33,357 nucleotides of DNA from Hofstenia miamia (lineage: Eukaryota > Xenacoelomorpha > Acoela > Hofsteniidae): the NCBI GenBank assembly GCA_900660155.1, contig CABFPE010000180.1, forward strand, positions 973,674-1,007,030, written 5' to 3'. How positions within the stretch are numbered: the first letter of the stretch is position 1; every line of letters begins with the position of its first letter. A program made the translations under genes and the position numbers. Under the pieces are notes generated by a model that was not told the origin of the DNA, did not search any database, and was given only the letters and a program-made list of their open reading frames with translations. Shown piece after piece: positions 1-10,768 of this stretch.

Positions 1-94
1 TTTCACTGCAAAATTCGCAAAATATTCAGCAATGTATAAATTTTTTACAATAATTTTGTTAGATTTAGTTTATACTTTTATTCATAATAATTTC

Positions 95-540
95 GCAGCT
101 ATTATTTGCTTAGATCTTTCTAAGGCTTTTATCCTCTTAATAAACTTATTAATAAAAAATTATCTTATATGGTGATAGTTTCATATTAGCAGAAATTTAA
201 TAACTAGATATTTGAAGCAAAAACATCAGAGAGTCAATGTAAAAACGATGGTAGTCAGATTTGCTACTCCTTAACATTGGTGTCCCTCAAAGAACAATTT
301 TAAGCCCCTTCTTTTCAGTATATATGTAAAAGTCATGGACACGACAATCGATTGTAATTTAATTCAATACACAAATGATACCTGCATATTCAAAGATGAT
401 AAATCCATGCATGGGTTGCTCATAAATGAAGGTAAAACTGAAATTTGTATTTTGCAGCCCACTAAAAATAACTACGACGTCTCTGCCATATCCCTTAATT
501 TCAATAATACTAAGATTCCAACTAGATAATTTCAAGTACT
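95..540 (+). pseudogene. Decayed LINE reverse transcriptase fragment
   Basis: Reading across frames on the + strand gives the order of non-LTR (LINE) RT motifs. There is a 'LDLSKAF' block near 108-130, a 'GVPQ..IL.P' block near 282-312, and a 'QYTNDTCIF' stretch near 364-390 where active enzymes have an F/Y-A-D-D box. A 'KTEI' block follows near 430-445 and 'FKYL' near 531-545. Stops and frame changes break it throughout, and the first catalytic aspartate of the YADD-type box has become Asn (TND). It is a dead fragment that once copied element RNA into DNA. The motif style resembles the better preserved LINE at 14.1-15.7 kb. Whether they are one family is not shown. Confidence 0.7.
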
Positions 541-1348
541 TAGTTACAATTTTTGTTTCGAAAGCTAAATTTTGAATCTCACATTAATGCAATAGTTGGC
601 TGTAGGTATAAGAAATATATCATTGATGTAAATGCAGCTATGGTATCTTTTGCTGGTGTAATTTCTCCATGCATTTATGAATTCTAAAATGAAATTTAAT
701 TTTTGTTATAAATACAATTTTGTTTATAACGGCAATATGTTATTTACTTCTCACAATGTAATTGTAATGCTTATTAATTTATAAAGTCATTTTAAAATCT
801 TATAAATTGACGATGTTTGTTCATTTCTTATCACTTCCAATCCCTGATTCAAACCTTCCCAGATCCTAACGGAATTCTTCGGTCTTGTGTTGACAGCATA
901 ACAGGTGAACCCTCAAGAATGAAATAGGGGCTATTTTATCATAAACTCACGAACCAGGAAAAAAATTCCCGTGATCAAATTCCAAAAACCTCTATTTAGA
1001 AGAAGAAAAATCTATATTCAGAAATTGTTTTAACAATAAATAGAAATACTGATAACAAATTCTGAAAGCGGTGAATTTTTACAATTTCTAATATTTTGAT
1101 AGATCGTCATCTGAACTGTTGATGTCAACAAAGGTTTCTCAGGGTGCACAAATTAAGAATTTTTCTATTTCCGATAAACTTATATAAATAGAGACCTTTT
1201 CTTGATTCTAATATACTTGTAGCGATCGATTCCAACCACCCTTTAAGCTTTTGATTCTGTTTATAACGCATAGCAAGCTCTAAATTTTAACAAACATATC
1301 CGCTTCTTAAAACAAACTAAAATAGATATATACTATTTACAATAAACT
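541..1348. other. AT-rich non-coding stretch
   Basis: No exon, RNA gene or element end is recognised here. It probably includes the decayed 3' part of the preceding LINE. Confidence 0.5.
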
Positions 1349-1378
1349 ATATATATATATGTATATATATATATATAC
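1349..1378. repeat. (AT)n microsatellite
   Basis: Near-perfect AT dinucleotide run, interrupted once by a G. Confidence 0.9.
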
Positions 1379-1604
1379 GGGCATTGGATAGAAAATTTTA
1401 AAATATCTGCAAGGCGCTGGATACAAAAAAATATATATGGGCGCAAGATACTATAGGGAGGGCGCTGGATACGGGTAAAAAAAATTTTTTCTAAAAAACT
1501 AAACTCATAAACAAAAAATGAGACCCCTTTTTCAAATGCGAAATGTAAAAATTTTTGGATAAAATGAATTATTCTGGCTTTCCATCAAAAAAGGCAATGG
1601 ATAC
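1379..1604 (+). repeat. Dispersed 12-13 bp GGCGCTGGATAC-like motif, five copies
   Basis: Related copies start at about 1379 (GGGCATTGGATA), 1413 (GGCGCTGGATAC), 1439 (GGGCGCAAGATAC), 1460 (GGGCGCTGGATAC) and 1593 (GGCAATGGATAC). Spacing is irregular (about 34, 26, 21 and 133 bp), so this is not a simple tandem array. The GC-rich motif stands out in very AT-rich DNA. No function is assigned. Confidence 0.6.
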
Positions 1605-1610
1605 TATGGA

Positions 1611-1641
1611 AATATATATATATGTGTGTGTGTGTGTGTGT
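1611..1641. repeat. (TA)n(TG)n microsatellite
   Basis: A TA run turning into about ten TG units. Confidence 0.9.
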
Positions 1642-2335
1642 TAAAGTTGATCTTGCGAATGACAGCAGTTTTCAGATTTGTTTATTTCCGTGTGTTAATG
1701 AAATTAATAGATGTGTATGTTCTTGAAATTCCTCGCTGCTTTAACAGACAGAAATGAATCTAAAAATGAATTTGAATATAACCATCCTAGTGAAAATAGT
1801 AGTAGAGCTCTATGTGAAAATGTAGCACATAAGAAAGATTACAATTAACATATTTTTGCAATACAGAGCAGCAGATTTCGAAATTTAAATCTATCTGTCA
1901 TAAAATTTCATTTATTCGGGGTTTTTCTGCCAGCATAAATCTCTATTTCAGTGAGTTTTTGCTCTTCTAATATGCCTATTGTATTGACGTCATTTGCATT
2001 ATCCCTCTTAATGATTTACTATTTTTTAACTTTTTGGCTTTACTATGATCGTTTCCATACATGATTAAAAGAGCGATTACTTTTTACCTAAAATATTTGT
2101 GTTTTGACCAAAAACTAAGAAATTTTGGCCTTATTTTGACCTAATGTCAAAATTTAAATAATTCCAAGATGACTGCATTTCTTAAAGCCTCTACTAAAAT
2201 TTCACAAATATTTATAGTCGATTGTAACTATATTTCGACTTAATAATGAATTGACCCAACAAAAATACATTTTGACTTTATTTACTTTTACGCATTTGAT
2301 ACAGATTTGATTTTATGCTTGCTATTTTAATTTAG
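1642..2335. other. Non-coding sequence upstream of TMED10-like exon
   Basis: Likely intron of the TMED10-like gene, because the exon at 2336 begins at an acceptor (TTTAG). I looked for the missing N-terminal exon, which in this family should encode a signal peptide and a conserved KCLREE-like segment. I found none between 1 and 2335, so the first exon(s) probably lie outside the window. Confidence 0.5.
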
Positions 2336-3256
2336 GTTGTTGATTCCAAAGGGCACACTTTATACAAAAAAGAATCGATAAGAGAAGTAGGAAAGTTCGC
2401 ATTCACCACTGACGATTATGAAATGTTTGAAGTTTGCTTTGAATGCAAATCTACCTACCGTAAGTTTTGTAATAATTGCTAAATTCTGTAATTTTGTAAT
2501 CTGTTATACGTCAACAACAATTGAAATATCGATGTATTTCTTAGTACATTACTGAAATATATTATTGTCTACTAAATACCACAATGGTAATTTTGGCACA
2601 ATATCATTGGACCAATCTTAAGCTGGTGTCTCATGATTAGTCAAAATGAATAGTTTTGCATTAATGTCAAACGGTTTTGGAGATTACATATTTGAAGATG
2701 TAATAAGTTGGCATTTTGAAATATATTGCGTTTTTTACTTTATTTCTTTCCTTTACTTGAAGTTTGTGGTCTTCATACTATGTATATTATGGAGTATTTT
2801 ATAAACTAATTTCATCTTTTATCTTTAGGTTCAGATGGCCTTGCTGATATCGAACTTATTCTTAAACATGGTATTGAAGCGAAAAATTATGACGATGTAG
2901 GTTTAATTTCTTGTTTCTATAATATCAGTTACTATTTAAGTATAGTTATTGTCTATTAATTTGTTTAGATTGAAAAGGCGGAGAAATTACGTCCTATGGA
3001 AGTTGAGTTACGTCGTTTGGAAGATTTGAGTGAGTCTATAGTAAATGACTTTTCCTATATGAAAAAACGTGAAGAACAAATGAGAGATACAAATGGTATA
3101 CATATATTTTAATTTAAAAATAACTTTATTTTAGCCTCTACAAATGACAGAGTGTTGTATTTCAGCGTTTTCAGTATGCTTTGTTTATTAGGACTTGCTA
3201 CCTGGCAGGTTTTCTACTTGAGGCATTATTTTAAATCGAAGAAATTGATTGATTAG
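2336..3256 (+). CDS. TMED10: TMED10-like p24 family cargo receptor (C-terminal four exons)
   Basis: Four exons are supported: 2336-2459, 2829-2896, 2969-3095 and 3135-3256. Each intron has GT/AG ends, and the phases (1, 0, 1) join into one 146-residue open frame. The product matches the last two thirds of p24-delta/TMED10. Residues 1-65 are the second half of the luminal GOLD domain, with '[18 protein letters not shown]' and 'KHGIEAKNY'. Residues 66-105 are the coiled-coil stalk, with '[17 protein letters not shown]'. The transmembrane helix is around '[18 protein letters not shown]', and a short cytosolic tail ends in KSKKLID. Known family role: type I membrane proteins that cycle between ER and Golgi in COPI/COPII vesicles and sort cargo, including GPI-anchored proteins. 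The lysine-rich tail resembles the COPI-binding signal of TMED10. The N-terminal signal peptide and first GOLD strands are missing from the window. The third intron (3096-3134) is only 39 bases. The gene looks intact and functional. Confidence 0.95.
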
Positions 3257-3546
3257 TTTTAGTGTTAGTTCAAGTTTTATGGTTTTTACATTGCTCAACA
3301 CTGAAATTTTGTAAAATAATAGAATTAGTAATATGTTTCTGGGAATTTGTAGTGTATCTTTTTGATTTAGCTTGTTTTATATGTTTATACATTGTATGTA
3401 TATCAAGAGACATATCTTAGCAAGAAATAATTGCGAAGCAAGGATTTCTGCAATGTGGTTCTGAAACTGTTTGTACATAGATGTATATGGGAAAAACTTA
3501 AATTAGCAAAAAAAGTTATTGTGTAGATTTGGCTTACTTAACATTC

Positions 3547-3552
3547 AATAAA
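3547..3552 (+). promoter_or_regulatory. Candidate poly(A) signal of TMED10-like gene
   Basis: AATAAA about 290 bases after the TAG stop, in a plausible 3' UTR. Position only; no cleavage data. Confidence 0.35.
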
Positions 3553-3975
3553 CAGGGAGGTTTTTTGTCATATCAAAAGTACAATCTTCCGTGTTCTCCA
3601 CCATAATGTACGGATGAATAATTTTAGAAAAATGAGGATTCGAAAGTATTGTTTCATTAACATATCAACATATTTATATTTCGCTAGTTAGCATCGTGCA
3701 GAAAGTGTACTGTATACATTTTTACTAGTCATAAAATTTTGAATGTCAATGAGAAGTGTTTCAATCTAGTTTCCAATGTTGGTTGTAAAAGCGTTATATA
3801 ATACTATTCACCTGCTTTAATGATGTTGAGTTTTACATATTTAGTATTTCGGATGTTTTGTTCTGAAATTATGCGCAACTCTCTTGAGATTTTGCCTACA
3901 TTAATTTTATAATTTCCGCCTGTACAATGAATACACATTAGAACTTGTTTGACAATATATTTTCTTTTGAAGAAA

Positions 3976-4009
<34 letters not shown>

Positions 4010-4506
4010 TGAATTTATCGTTTACTGGATGGGTCATTCAATATAGGCTGTCATGTAGCTTAACACAGTGTTTAAAAAAATAAACTCCAATTTTGAGATA
4101 TAGTTTAAAAGATACTTCTAATATCAAAGTTGACGTGCATAGTGTCATTGACTAAATGGCACAATCATAAGCAAAAAATGTGTTACACTACATGGCATTT
4201 ACTTGGAATGACCTGAATGAAGAATATCCGATCTTATGTCAAGGAAATCCTGCTTGAGGAAATGTTCATGACGAGAATTCAAGTAATCCTAATTGTACTG
4301 TTGTAATGGCCAATTTCAACCAAATTACATTAGCATTGATTACTGTGCCAATTTGGACAAAATCGTAGTTTCTTTTGTTGTCCTAGCAAGCAAAGGATGA
4401 ATTTTTTTCAATATCGAATCTTAGCAAAATTTATTTGAGTAATTGAACATTTCTTTAATCAAATTATCGAATTCAAATGGTGTTTAACAAGAACAATTTT
4501 AGGATC
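3553..4506. other. AT-rich intergenic stretch
   Basis: Contains an uninterrupted (TA)n run at about 3977-4006. No coding region is recognised; the ORFs that cross the run are chance frames. Confidence 0.5.
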
Positions 4507-4645
4507 CTTGTCACCAGCATTTCGAATAACATCACAATTATGTAATTACTTTAATCATTACAATATACTCATTCTTGTTAATGAGTAGTATATTGTAATG
4601 ATTAAAGTAATTACATAATTGTAATGTTATTCAAAATGCTAATGA
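4507..4645. repeat. Long near-perfect inverted repeat (hairpin)
   Basis: The left arm (about 4508-4573) and right arm (about 4580-4645) are reverse complements over about 60 bases, with a six-base loop (CTTGTT). There is one 3-base insertion (GTA) near the loop and a few mismatches toward the outer ends. This is a fold-back of the kind made by a small palindromic MITE or a hairpin transcript. No element ends or target duplication were identified. Confidence 0.8.
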
Positions 4646-5404
4646 CACAATATCTTTTTCAAAAAATATTTTAAAAATACAACAGAAAAATTGGTGAAAG
4701 AAATTCCAGTTGTTTAACTCTCACTGTCAAACCAAAAAATTGTTCTCAACATAAGGTGTCAATCAAATTTAAATGCTCGGGAATTAGATTTGACTCATCT
4801 ATCTATCTTTGAAATTCATGCATTAAAGTTACAAAAGCTGTGGAAAGCAGAAAACCCATATAATGTATACAGCTACTCAAGAATCAAACCAAATACAACT
4901 GAAAATGTCGACAACAGATGTAACAAACAAGTTCAACCCTGAAAATCCGTATAAACCAAAAAGAAATGCAGAGAAGACTGCTGTGTAAAGCTAATATAAT
5001 AGTGCATTAATGAACCCATATATATGTATAAATCTTACTAATAGCGTAACATATATAATTTTTTGTGAAAGGAAATTGTCTTTATCATATAAGTCTAAAT
5101 TTCATGCGCCTGTGATGTTTAAGTATGGCGAATATTTTTCCCGTTTTGTATATTGGCATTAAATGTAAAAATTTTTACAATAAAATTTCAGTGTATTCGA
5201 AAAACAAAAACGTGACAATGCAGAAAAAATGAGTTAAAATTTTGTACATATGCTAGTTACCAATAGAAATGCATGGAATTTTTTACAGATAAGAAAACAA
5301 AATCTATACATAAACCATGTTCAGTAATGCCTAATAGTTCTATGTAATTGTTTAATACAATTTTAACACAAAAATTCGGTTCACTTCTAGCCTGGTCGTT
5401 TATA
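4646..5404. other. AT-rich intergenic stretch
   Basis: No convincing gene. A 27-codon ATG frame at about 4907-4990 is too short to support. Confidence 0.45.
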
Positions 5405-5513
5405 TTTTCGAATTCAGCATCAAAAACTACATAACAAAATTTCATAAAAACCTAATGGGCCTTCCTGAACACCTCCCGGTTTCTCAAGTGAGCAGCCCTG
5501 TATTTAGAAGCCC
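5405..5513 (-). repeat. Dispersed module, copy 1 (inverted)
   Basis: Reverse-complement match to 7369-7540 and same-orientation match to 11992-12165. It ends exactly at AAGCCC, next to RT-family sequence. Key landmarks on the + strand are GCATCAAAAACTAC, CCTTCCTGAACACCTC and AGCAGCCCTGTATTTAGAAG. Part of one strand reads as 'RAAHLRNREVFRKA', but stops follow, so coding potential is unproven. Confidence 0.75.
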
Positions 5514-5639
5514 GTTGTTACACCATATTTGGTGTGCAAGCACTAAATACCATTCTTTATCTGATTGGTCCAGAGGTCTGAGGTTTTGACATCACATGGG
5601 TATCCTAAAATAGCTTTGGTAAATCCAATAAAGTGATTT

Positions 5640-7368
5640 TACTCAATTTCGGACTTTTTGGAATTCCACCGACGATATTTGCATTGCTGATCACAAGAAA
5701 TTATTTAAAATCATATGATCAAAAATTGTACACATAGTTATGAAAGCAAAAAAGAAATCATTGGAATTGATGAAGTGGGATTTTATTTCTCTATCAGCTA
5801 AAGATAACAGTTCTGGTTTAACTCATTCTATGAACTCTTTATCTATTGCATCAAGTTATCCTAAGTGCTTCTCTTCACCCTCAACAAGATGAGCTATTAC
5901 TTTTGAAAATACCATTCCGTCTTATCAATTGGATGTCAGCTTGATTTTAAAAGAGTTTTCCTAAAGGTACAGCATCTGGTCCTAGTCGATTCTTTCCTGA
6001 ACCCTTACTCAATGCCATTAAGTTTCCAAATACCAGTGTGGGGGAAAATACTTTGAATTCGCTTTGTACTTTAGTTAATCTATTGGCTTCAGGGAATCTG
6101 ACAGTTGAAGTCCGTCCTTGGTTTTGTGCTGCAAATCTTTTTGCTGTTAATAAGCCTAAAGGTGGAATTAGACCAATTGCTGTTGGTGAAGTGTTGCGTT
6201 GACTTGTTGCAAAATGCCTGGTTTATGTTGCCAATGCTGAGGCCCAAATTATTTTGAATCCCCACCAACTAGAAGTTGCTACAAAAGGTGGAGCAGAAGC
6301 AATGATTCATGCTTCCAGATCTGCAATGGAGAAGTGTTTAATTTCTGGAACTAGAGGCATGCTTTTCATTGATTTTATGAATGCTTTTAGCACTCTGAAT
6401 CAAAGTTCTATCCTCGAAGCAGTCACAGAGAATTTACCTGGGCTCCATTCATTTGTACAGCAGTCGTATGCGCGTCACATTAACCTGCTATATGATGGGA
6501 AAATAATGAGTAATAAATCCGGGGACCCATTGCTCTTTGCAATTACTCTCCATCTACTTATAGAGCGCATCAGCTTAGAACTTCCTGAGCTTGAACTCAA
6601 CGGTTGGTACTTTGTTAATGGACTATATTGTGGTAGCGAATATTCTCTATCTAGATGCCTTACAATTATTCAAGAATGGGGTTCTTCTTTGGGCCTTCAA
6701 GTTAACTTGAGGAAGTGTCAATTGTGGAGTCCCATGAGATTTACCAGCATAGACTCATATATTCCCAGGGCACCTATTGGTGGTTTTGAACTGCTTGGTG
6801 TTCCAGTTGGTGATAACCAGTATATGCAACTGCTTCTCAGGAAATGTTCTAAAAAAGCTCAAGCATGTTTAGAAAGGCTCAGTGAGCTCGGAGATCCTCA
6901 AATTGCTATGGGTATTCTTAAAGTGTGCTTTAGTACTCCAAAGCTTACCTATGCTCTGAGATCTATTCCTCCCTCTGCTAATAGTGAGGTTATTTTAAAG
7001 GAATTTGATGAATCCTTAAGGGATCCTGCTTTATTGTGTCACCACTTCCTGACATTGCATGGAATCAAGCATCTTTCCCTATCAAAATGGGAGGCTTTGG
7101 TATACGTCGTGCCTGTGCCAGCATTTTTTGCTCATTCGGGTTCTGTCTTTAAAGTTCAAGATTTGGTTGAGCAGCTCACCAATGCAGATATTACCAGTTC
7201 TGTGGATTTCAGTAATTATCTCTTTTCTTTTCCATAACTGGATCAAAAGAATTACCTCAGGACTGCACCCAGAAAGCTTTTCAATACAATATTGCCAAAG
7301 TTCGTTATGACAAATTTTTTAGTCAAGCAATTGAAGTTCGCTCTCTTACTATTGAGGATTCTGGGCAA
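5640..7368 (+). pseudogene. Non-LTR reverse transcriptase, copy 1 (dead, 3'-truncated)
   Basis: From 5954 one frame runs to 7237, broken by a TGA at 6200-6202 inside a 'VLR*LVAKC' block where the family has Arg. Motifs in order: 'SFPKGTASGPSRF', 'NLFAVNKPKGGIRPIAVGE', 'ATKGGAEAMIHASR', then motif A 'LFIDFMNAFSTLN' with its Asp present. Motif B is shortened to 'NKSGDPLLFA', and motif C reads 'WYFVNGLYCG' where active members have a Y-x-D-D-G box. 'LQVNLRKC' and 'ELLGVPVG' follow. Losing both motif-C aspartates means it cannot polymerise. A weaker N-terminal part (5640-5953) lies in another frame. The nucleotide match to copy 2 (12167 onward) starts at about 7039, and both then run together until about 7365, where copy 1 stops at the repeat module. 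The RT domain resembles a poorly named non-LTR family with an endonuclease-like C-terminus; the clade is not assigned. Confidence 0.8.
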
Positions 7369-7540
7369 GGGCTTCTAAATACAGGGCTGCTCATTTGAGA
7401 AATCGGGAGGTGTTCAGGAAGGCCTATTAGATTTTTATGAAACTTTGTTATCTAGAGTAGTTTTTGATGCTGAATTTGAAAACGCACTTAATTTTTTTAT
7501 TTAAGGTCTATGTTGACAAGTACCGGCTGATATTCAAAAT
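7369..7540 (+). repeat. Dispersed module, copy 2 (direct)
   Basis: The opposite-orientation partner of 5405-5513, so the two bracket RT copy 1 as inverted repeats. It begins at GGGCTTCTAAATACAGGGC and extends to about GCTGATATTCAAAAT. It includes a 3' part also present at 11992-12050 that copy 1 lacks. Confidence 0.75.
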
Positions 7541-8021
7541 ATTAAAAAATGTTAATTATTGTGATTAATTAGGTATTGTAATCTATTCAAACAACTATAA
7601 AATAAATCATTAATATTGTAAGCTGAATGTTATCTTGATACATATTTTTATGATATTTTAACTAAAATCTCAAATTGCACTTAAAACCAAATACATCCCT
7701 ATATACTTAGGCATTAGGTAAAAGAAATGCAATCTTGTTTTAGAATAGGCAATTACACATATACACCTTCATCACATGTGTGGAATTGATTGGTTGATGG
7801 GCAAAGTGGTAAGACATTGCGTGTCATTTTATTCTCGTTCTCAACAGTTTGTTAATGCATGCTAAGTAAAGGTTCACTTCAATAAACGGTAATTTTTAAT
7901 TGACTTTATATTAGAAAAATGTAAACCTATGTATTGAGAATGATGTATTATCTAAAAGATATAGTACAAAATGTTTTCAGTAAATTATCTATTAAGCAAA
8001 CTGCTGTTTTCTGGGGAATAG
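7541..8021. other. AT-rich stretch with a weak tRNA-like patch
   Basis: Mostly featureless. At about 7785-7860 there is GGGCAAAGTGGTAAGACATT followed 20 bases later by CGTTCTCAAC. This loosely recalls the A and B boxes of a tRNA-derived SINE, but I cannot fold a complete tRNA. Confidence 0.3.
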
Positions 8022-8362
8022 TTACAAATTTTTTATAAATTGATTATTATAAACATTACATAGGTTAGAAAACAGAAACTGCTTTTTCTTTCTACTACTC
8101 AAGAGAAATGGCAAGAGATCAAAATTTTCACACGCAGTCTCAAATAATAAAACAGGAATTTCTACAGCATCTTTTTTTAATATGTAATAACATAAAGTAG
8201 CTGTTTGAAATATTTCATTGGATGGTGTACATAAATTACCTCGATTTAGTGCTTCTATCCATCCTGTATATTTTTCCTCAATGTCATTTCCAATTATTAA
8301 AAATTCTGCAATATCCTCACTGATTTCTGGGAGCGTTAATATTTTGAATACTGCATAACCAA

Positions 8363-9250
8363 TTATGTAACATAAAATTTGATATTCATGATCAGTAAAG
8401 TTGAGATTGTTTGAAAAGCTTTACATGTTCTTGTATCAAAAACTTCTAATGCCAATTTGACGGATTGCATTTCAATTTTCTTAGGATACACACTGGAAAA
8501 CGTAAGTTTTGATGACTTAAGTATTTCATTAGATTCATCATTAAAGAGGTTTATAATGTCTTGCCATTTTACGCTACAAAGACCAGCTTCTGTTACATAG
8601 TTGAGCGTTTGGCTGCATTCAATATATAAATTACTTCTTATGCATTTTAAGACGTGTGACATATCATTCAATAAAAAGAATGACTCCTTAACATTAGTAA
8701 TTGGATGAGTGACAATAGATTCTTCTTCTGCATTAATTGATCGAATCTGATCGAAAAACGCTTGATTAACTTTATTGTTATCTACACACATGGCAATGCA
8801 ATTGAAATTTAATTTATGAAGTATGGTAATAGTTTCATAGAAAAGATCATACTGAAATAATAAATTCAACTTACAAATTGGAGAAAGACGTACAACAAAT
8901 CTCGGTCCACCATTCAAGAATTTCACCATTATTGCGAAAATGGTTTTTGCCTTTGCATTTGGAACATCTTCAAAATAACCAATATGATGCCCATCGCGAT
9001 ATGTGATAAGAGGTTGAACATATATTTCGTCAATCATCATTATACAATTCATTTGATTATCTTTAAGAATATTGTTTGTAGACAATGTTTTTAAAATATT
9101 ATTCGGATTTCGCATGTGCAAAAGATAACGCCGAATTTGAGCCGGAGAAGGTAAAATAACGTAATTTGAAACTACTTTAAATGCTGATCTGGAACAACAA
9201 TAAATGCGTAGCGAAATCAGGATCAATTCACTTGTGTATGAGTTGGTAAA
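8363..9250 (-). CDS. P-element-like transposase catalytic core (longest fragment)
   Basis: One open frame of about 290 residues. The N-terminal part has 'SELILISLRIYCCSRSAF' followed by 'ILPSPAQIRRYL', the conserved block just before the RNase H-like fold of P-type transposases. The first catalytic Asp is in 'MIDEIYVQP', followed by 'GYFEDVPNAKAKTIFAIMVK'. The second is in 'MCVDNNKVNQAFFDQI'. 'THPITNV' and 'FFLLNDMSHVLKCIRSN' match the HP...D.xHllK.iRN box of the family. In these enzymes a GTP-binding insertion follows, and the present region (8560-8700) should correspond to its start. The frame is lost at about 8400. The remaining C-terminus continues in another frame from about 8403 to 8022 with 'ILCYIIGYAVFKI' and a basic patch 'SSRKKKQF'. 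Confidence 0.8.
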   Translation of the reverse strand, partial: FTNSYTSELILISLRIYCCSRSAFKVVSNYVILPSPAQIRRYLLHMRNPNNILKTLSTNNILKDNQMNCIMMIDEIYVQPLITYRDGHHIGYFEDVPNAKAKTIFAIMVKFLNGGPRFVVRLSPICKLNLLFQYDLFYETITILHKLNFNCIAMCVDNNKVNQAFFDQIRSINAEEESIVTHPITNVKESFFLLNDMSHVLKCIRSNLYIECSQTLNYVTEAGLCSVKWQDIINLFNDESNEILKSSKLTFSSVYPKKIEMQSVKLALEVFDTRTCKAFQTISTLLIMNIKFYVT

Positions 9251-9828
9251 CTTAATAATAGTAATTGCTCTTTTAAAAATTTAAAATAATCAATTTCTTC
9301 AATAAAATTNGGCAATGCAATTGAAATTTAATTTATGAAGTATGGTAATAGTTTCATAGAAAAGATCATACTGAAATAATGAATTTAACTTAGAAATTGG
9401 AGAAAGACGTACAACAAATCTCGGTCCACCATTCAAGAATTTCACCATTATTGCTAAAATTGTTTTTGCCTTTGCATTTGGAACATCTTCAAAATAACCA
9501 ATATGATGCCCATCGCGATATGTGATAAGAGGTTGAACATATATTTCGTCAATCATCATTATACAATTCATTTGATTATCTTTAAGAATATTGTTTGTAG
9601 ACAATGTTTTTAAAATATTATTCGGATTTCGCATGTGCAAAAGATAACGCCGAATTTGAGCCGGAGAAGGTAAAATAACGTAATTTGAAACTACTTTAAA
9701 TGCTGATCTGGAACAACAATAAATGCGTAGCGAAATCAGGATCAATTCACTTGTGTATGAGTTGGTAAACTTAATAATAGTAATTGCTCTTTTAAAAATT
9801 TAAAATAATCAATTTCTTCAATAAAATT
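8792..9828. repeat. 519-bp tandem duplication around N at 9310
   Basis: 8792-9309 and 9311-9828 match base for base except for scattered substitutions (for example GCGAAAATGG versus GCTAAAATTG). The N sits exactly at the joint. Two slightly different copies of the transposase N-terminal core have been placed head to tail, most likely by the assembly. Confidence 0.9.
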
Positions 9829-10768
9829 ACAGGCATCCTGAGCAAGATCTCGTTTTTCCAAATTATAATATTCTAAGAACTTTAGCAATTGTGGTGACGG
9901 CCAAGCAAGTGCAACGCTTTTACAGAAATGCTCCTCACGAATAGTTCTGCATGGATTTCTAAAGTATAGTTACCAGCAATACTGCTTATGCTTTTTGTTT
10001 GGGTTTTTGTAAAAATTGCCGAGTATGCAATGAAAGGAGAAGTGTTCTGATTTCGAGCAATGGCATNAAAAGATCATACTGAAATAATAAATTCAACTTA
10101 CAAATTGGAGAAAGACGTACAACAAATCTCGGTCCACCATTCAAGAATTTCACCATTATTGCGAAAATGGTTTTTGCCTTTGCATTTGGAACATCTTCAA
10201 AATAACCAATATGATGCCCATCGCGATATGTGATAAGAGGTTGAACATATATTTCGTCAATCATCATTATACAATTCATTTGATTATCTTTAAGAATATT
10301 GTTTGTAGACAATGTTTTTAAAATATTATTCGGATTTCGCATGTGCAAAAGATAACGCCGAATTTGAGCCGGAGAAGGTAAAATAACGTAATTTGAAACT
10401 ACTTTAAATGCTGATCTGGAACAACAATAAATGCGTAGCGAAATCAGGATCAATTCACTTGTGTATGAGTTGGTAAACTTAATAATAGTAATTGCTCTTT
10501 TAAAAATTTAAAATAATCAATTTCTTCAATAAAATTACAGGCATCCTGAGCAAGATCTCGTTTTTCCAAATTATAATATTCTAAGAACTTTAGCAATTGT
10601 GGTGACGGCCAAGCAAGTGCAACGCTTTTACAGAAATGCTCCTCACGAATAGTTCTGCATGGATTTCTAAAGTATAGTTACCAGCAATACTGCTTATGCT
10701 TTTTGTTTGGGTTTTTGTAAAAATAGCCGAGTATGCAATGAAGGGAGAAGTGTTCTGGTTTCGAGCAA
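9360..10768. repeat. 708-bp tandem duplication around N at 10067
   Basis: 9360-10060 is repeated at 10068-10768. Substitutions show that the 10.07-10.5 kb copy agrees with the 8.8-9.3 kb version, not with its immediate neighbour at 9.3-9.8 kb. That pattern suggests two alternating haplotypes rather than two tandem duplication events. Confidence 0.85.

Noticed and set aside
3804..4037. 77-residue minus-strand frame across the (TA)n run
   Set aside because: Its Ile-Tyr repeat is just the microsatellite translated.
4907..4990. A 27-codon ATG frame rich in Lys, Asn and Pro
   Set aside because: Too short, no family, and a neighbouring frame is equally open.
5257..5445. 62-residue minus-strand frame containing part of the repeat module
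   Set aside because: Open only in this copy; the other two module copies carry stops, so not a gene.
7785..7860. tRNA-like A/B box pattern, possible SINE
   Set aside because: The B box is poor and no cloverleaf can be drawn; only noted within the spacer entry.
8792..10768. Tandem amplification of a transposase gene as a biological event
   Set aside because: Single Ns lie exactly at the joints and variants alternate, which fits an assembly artefact better.
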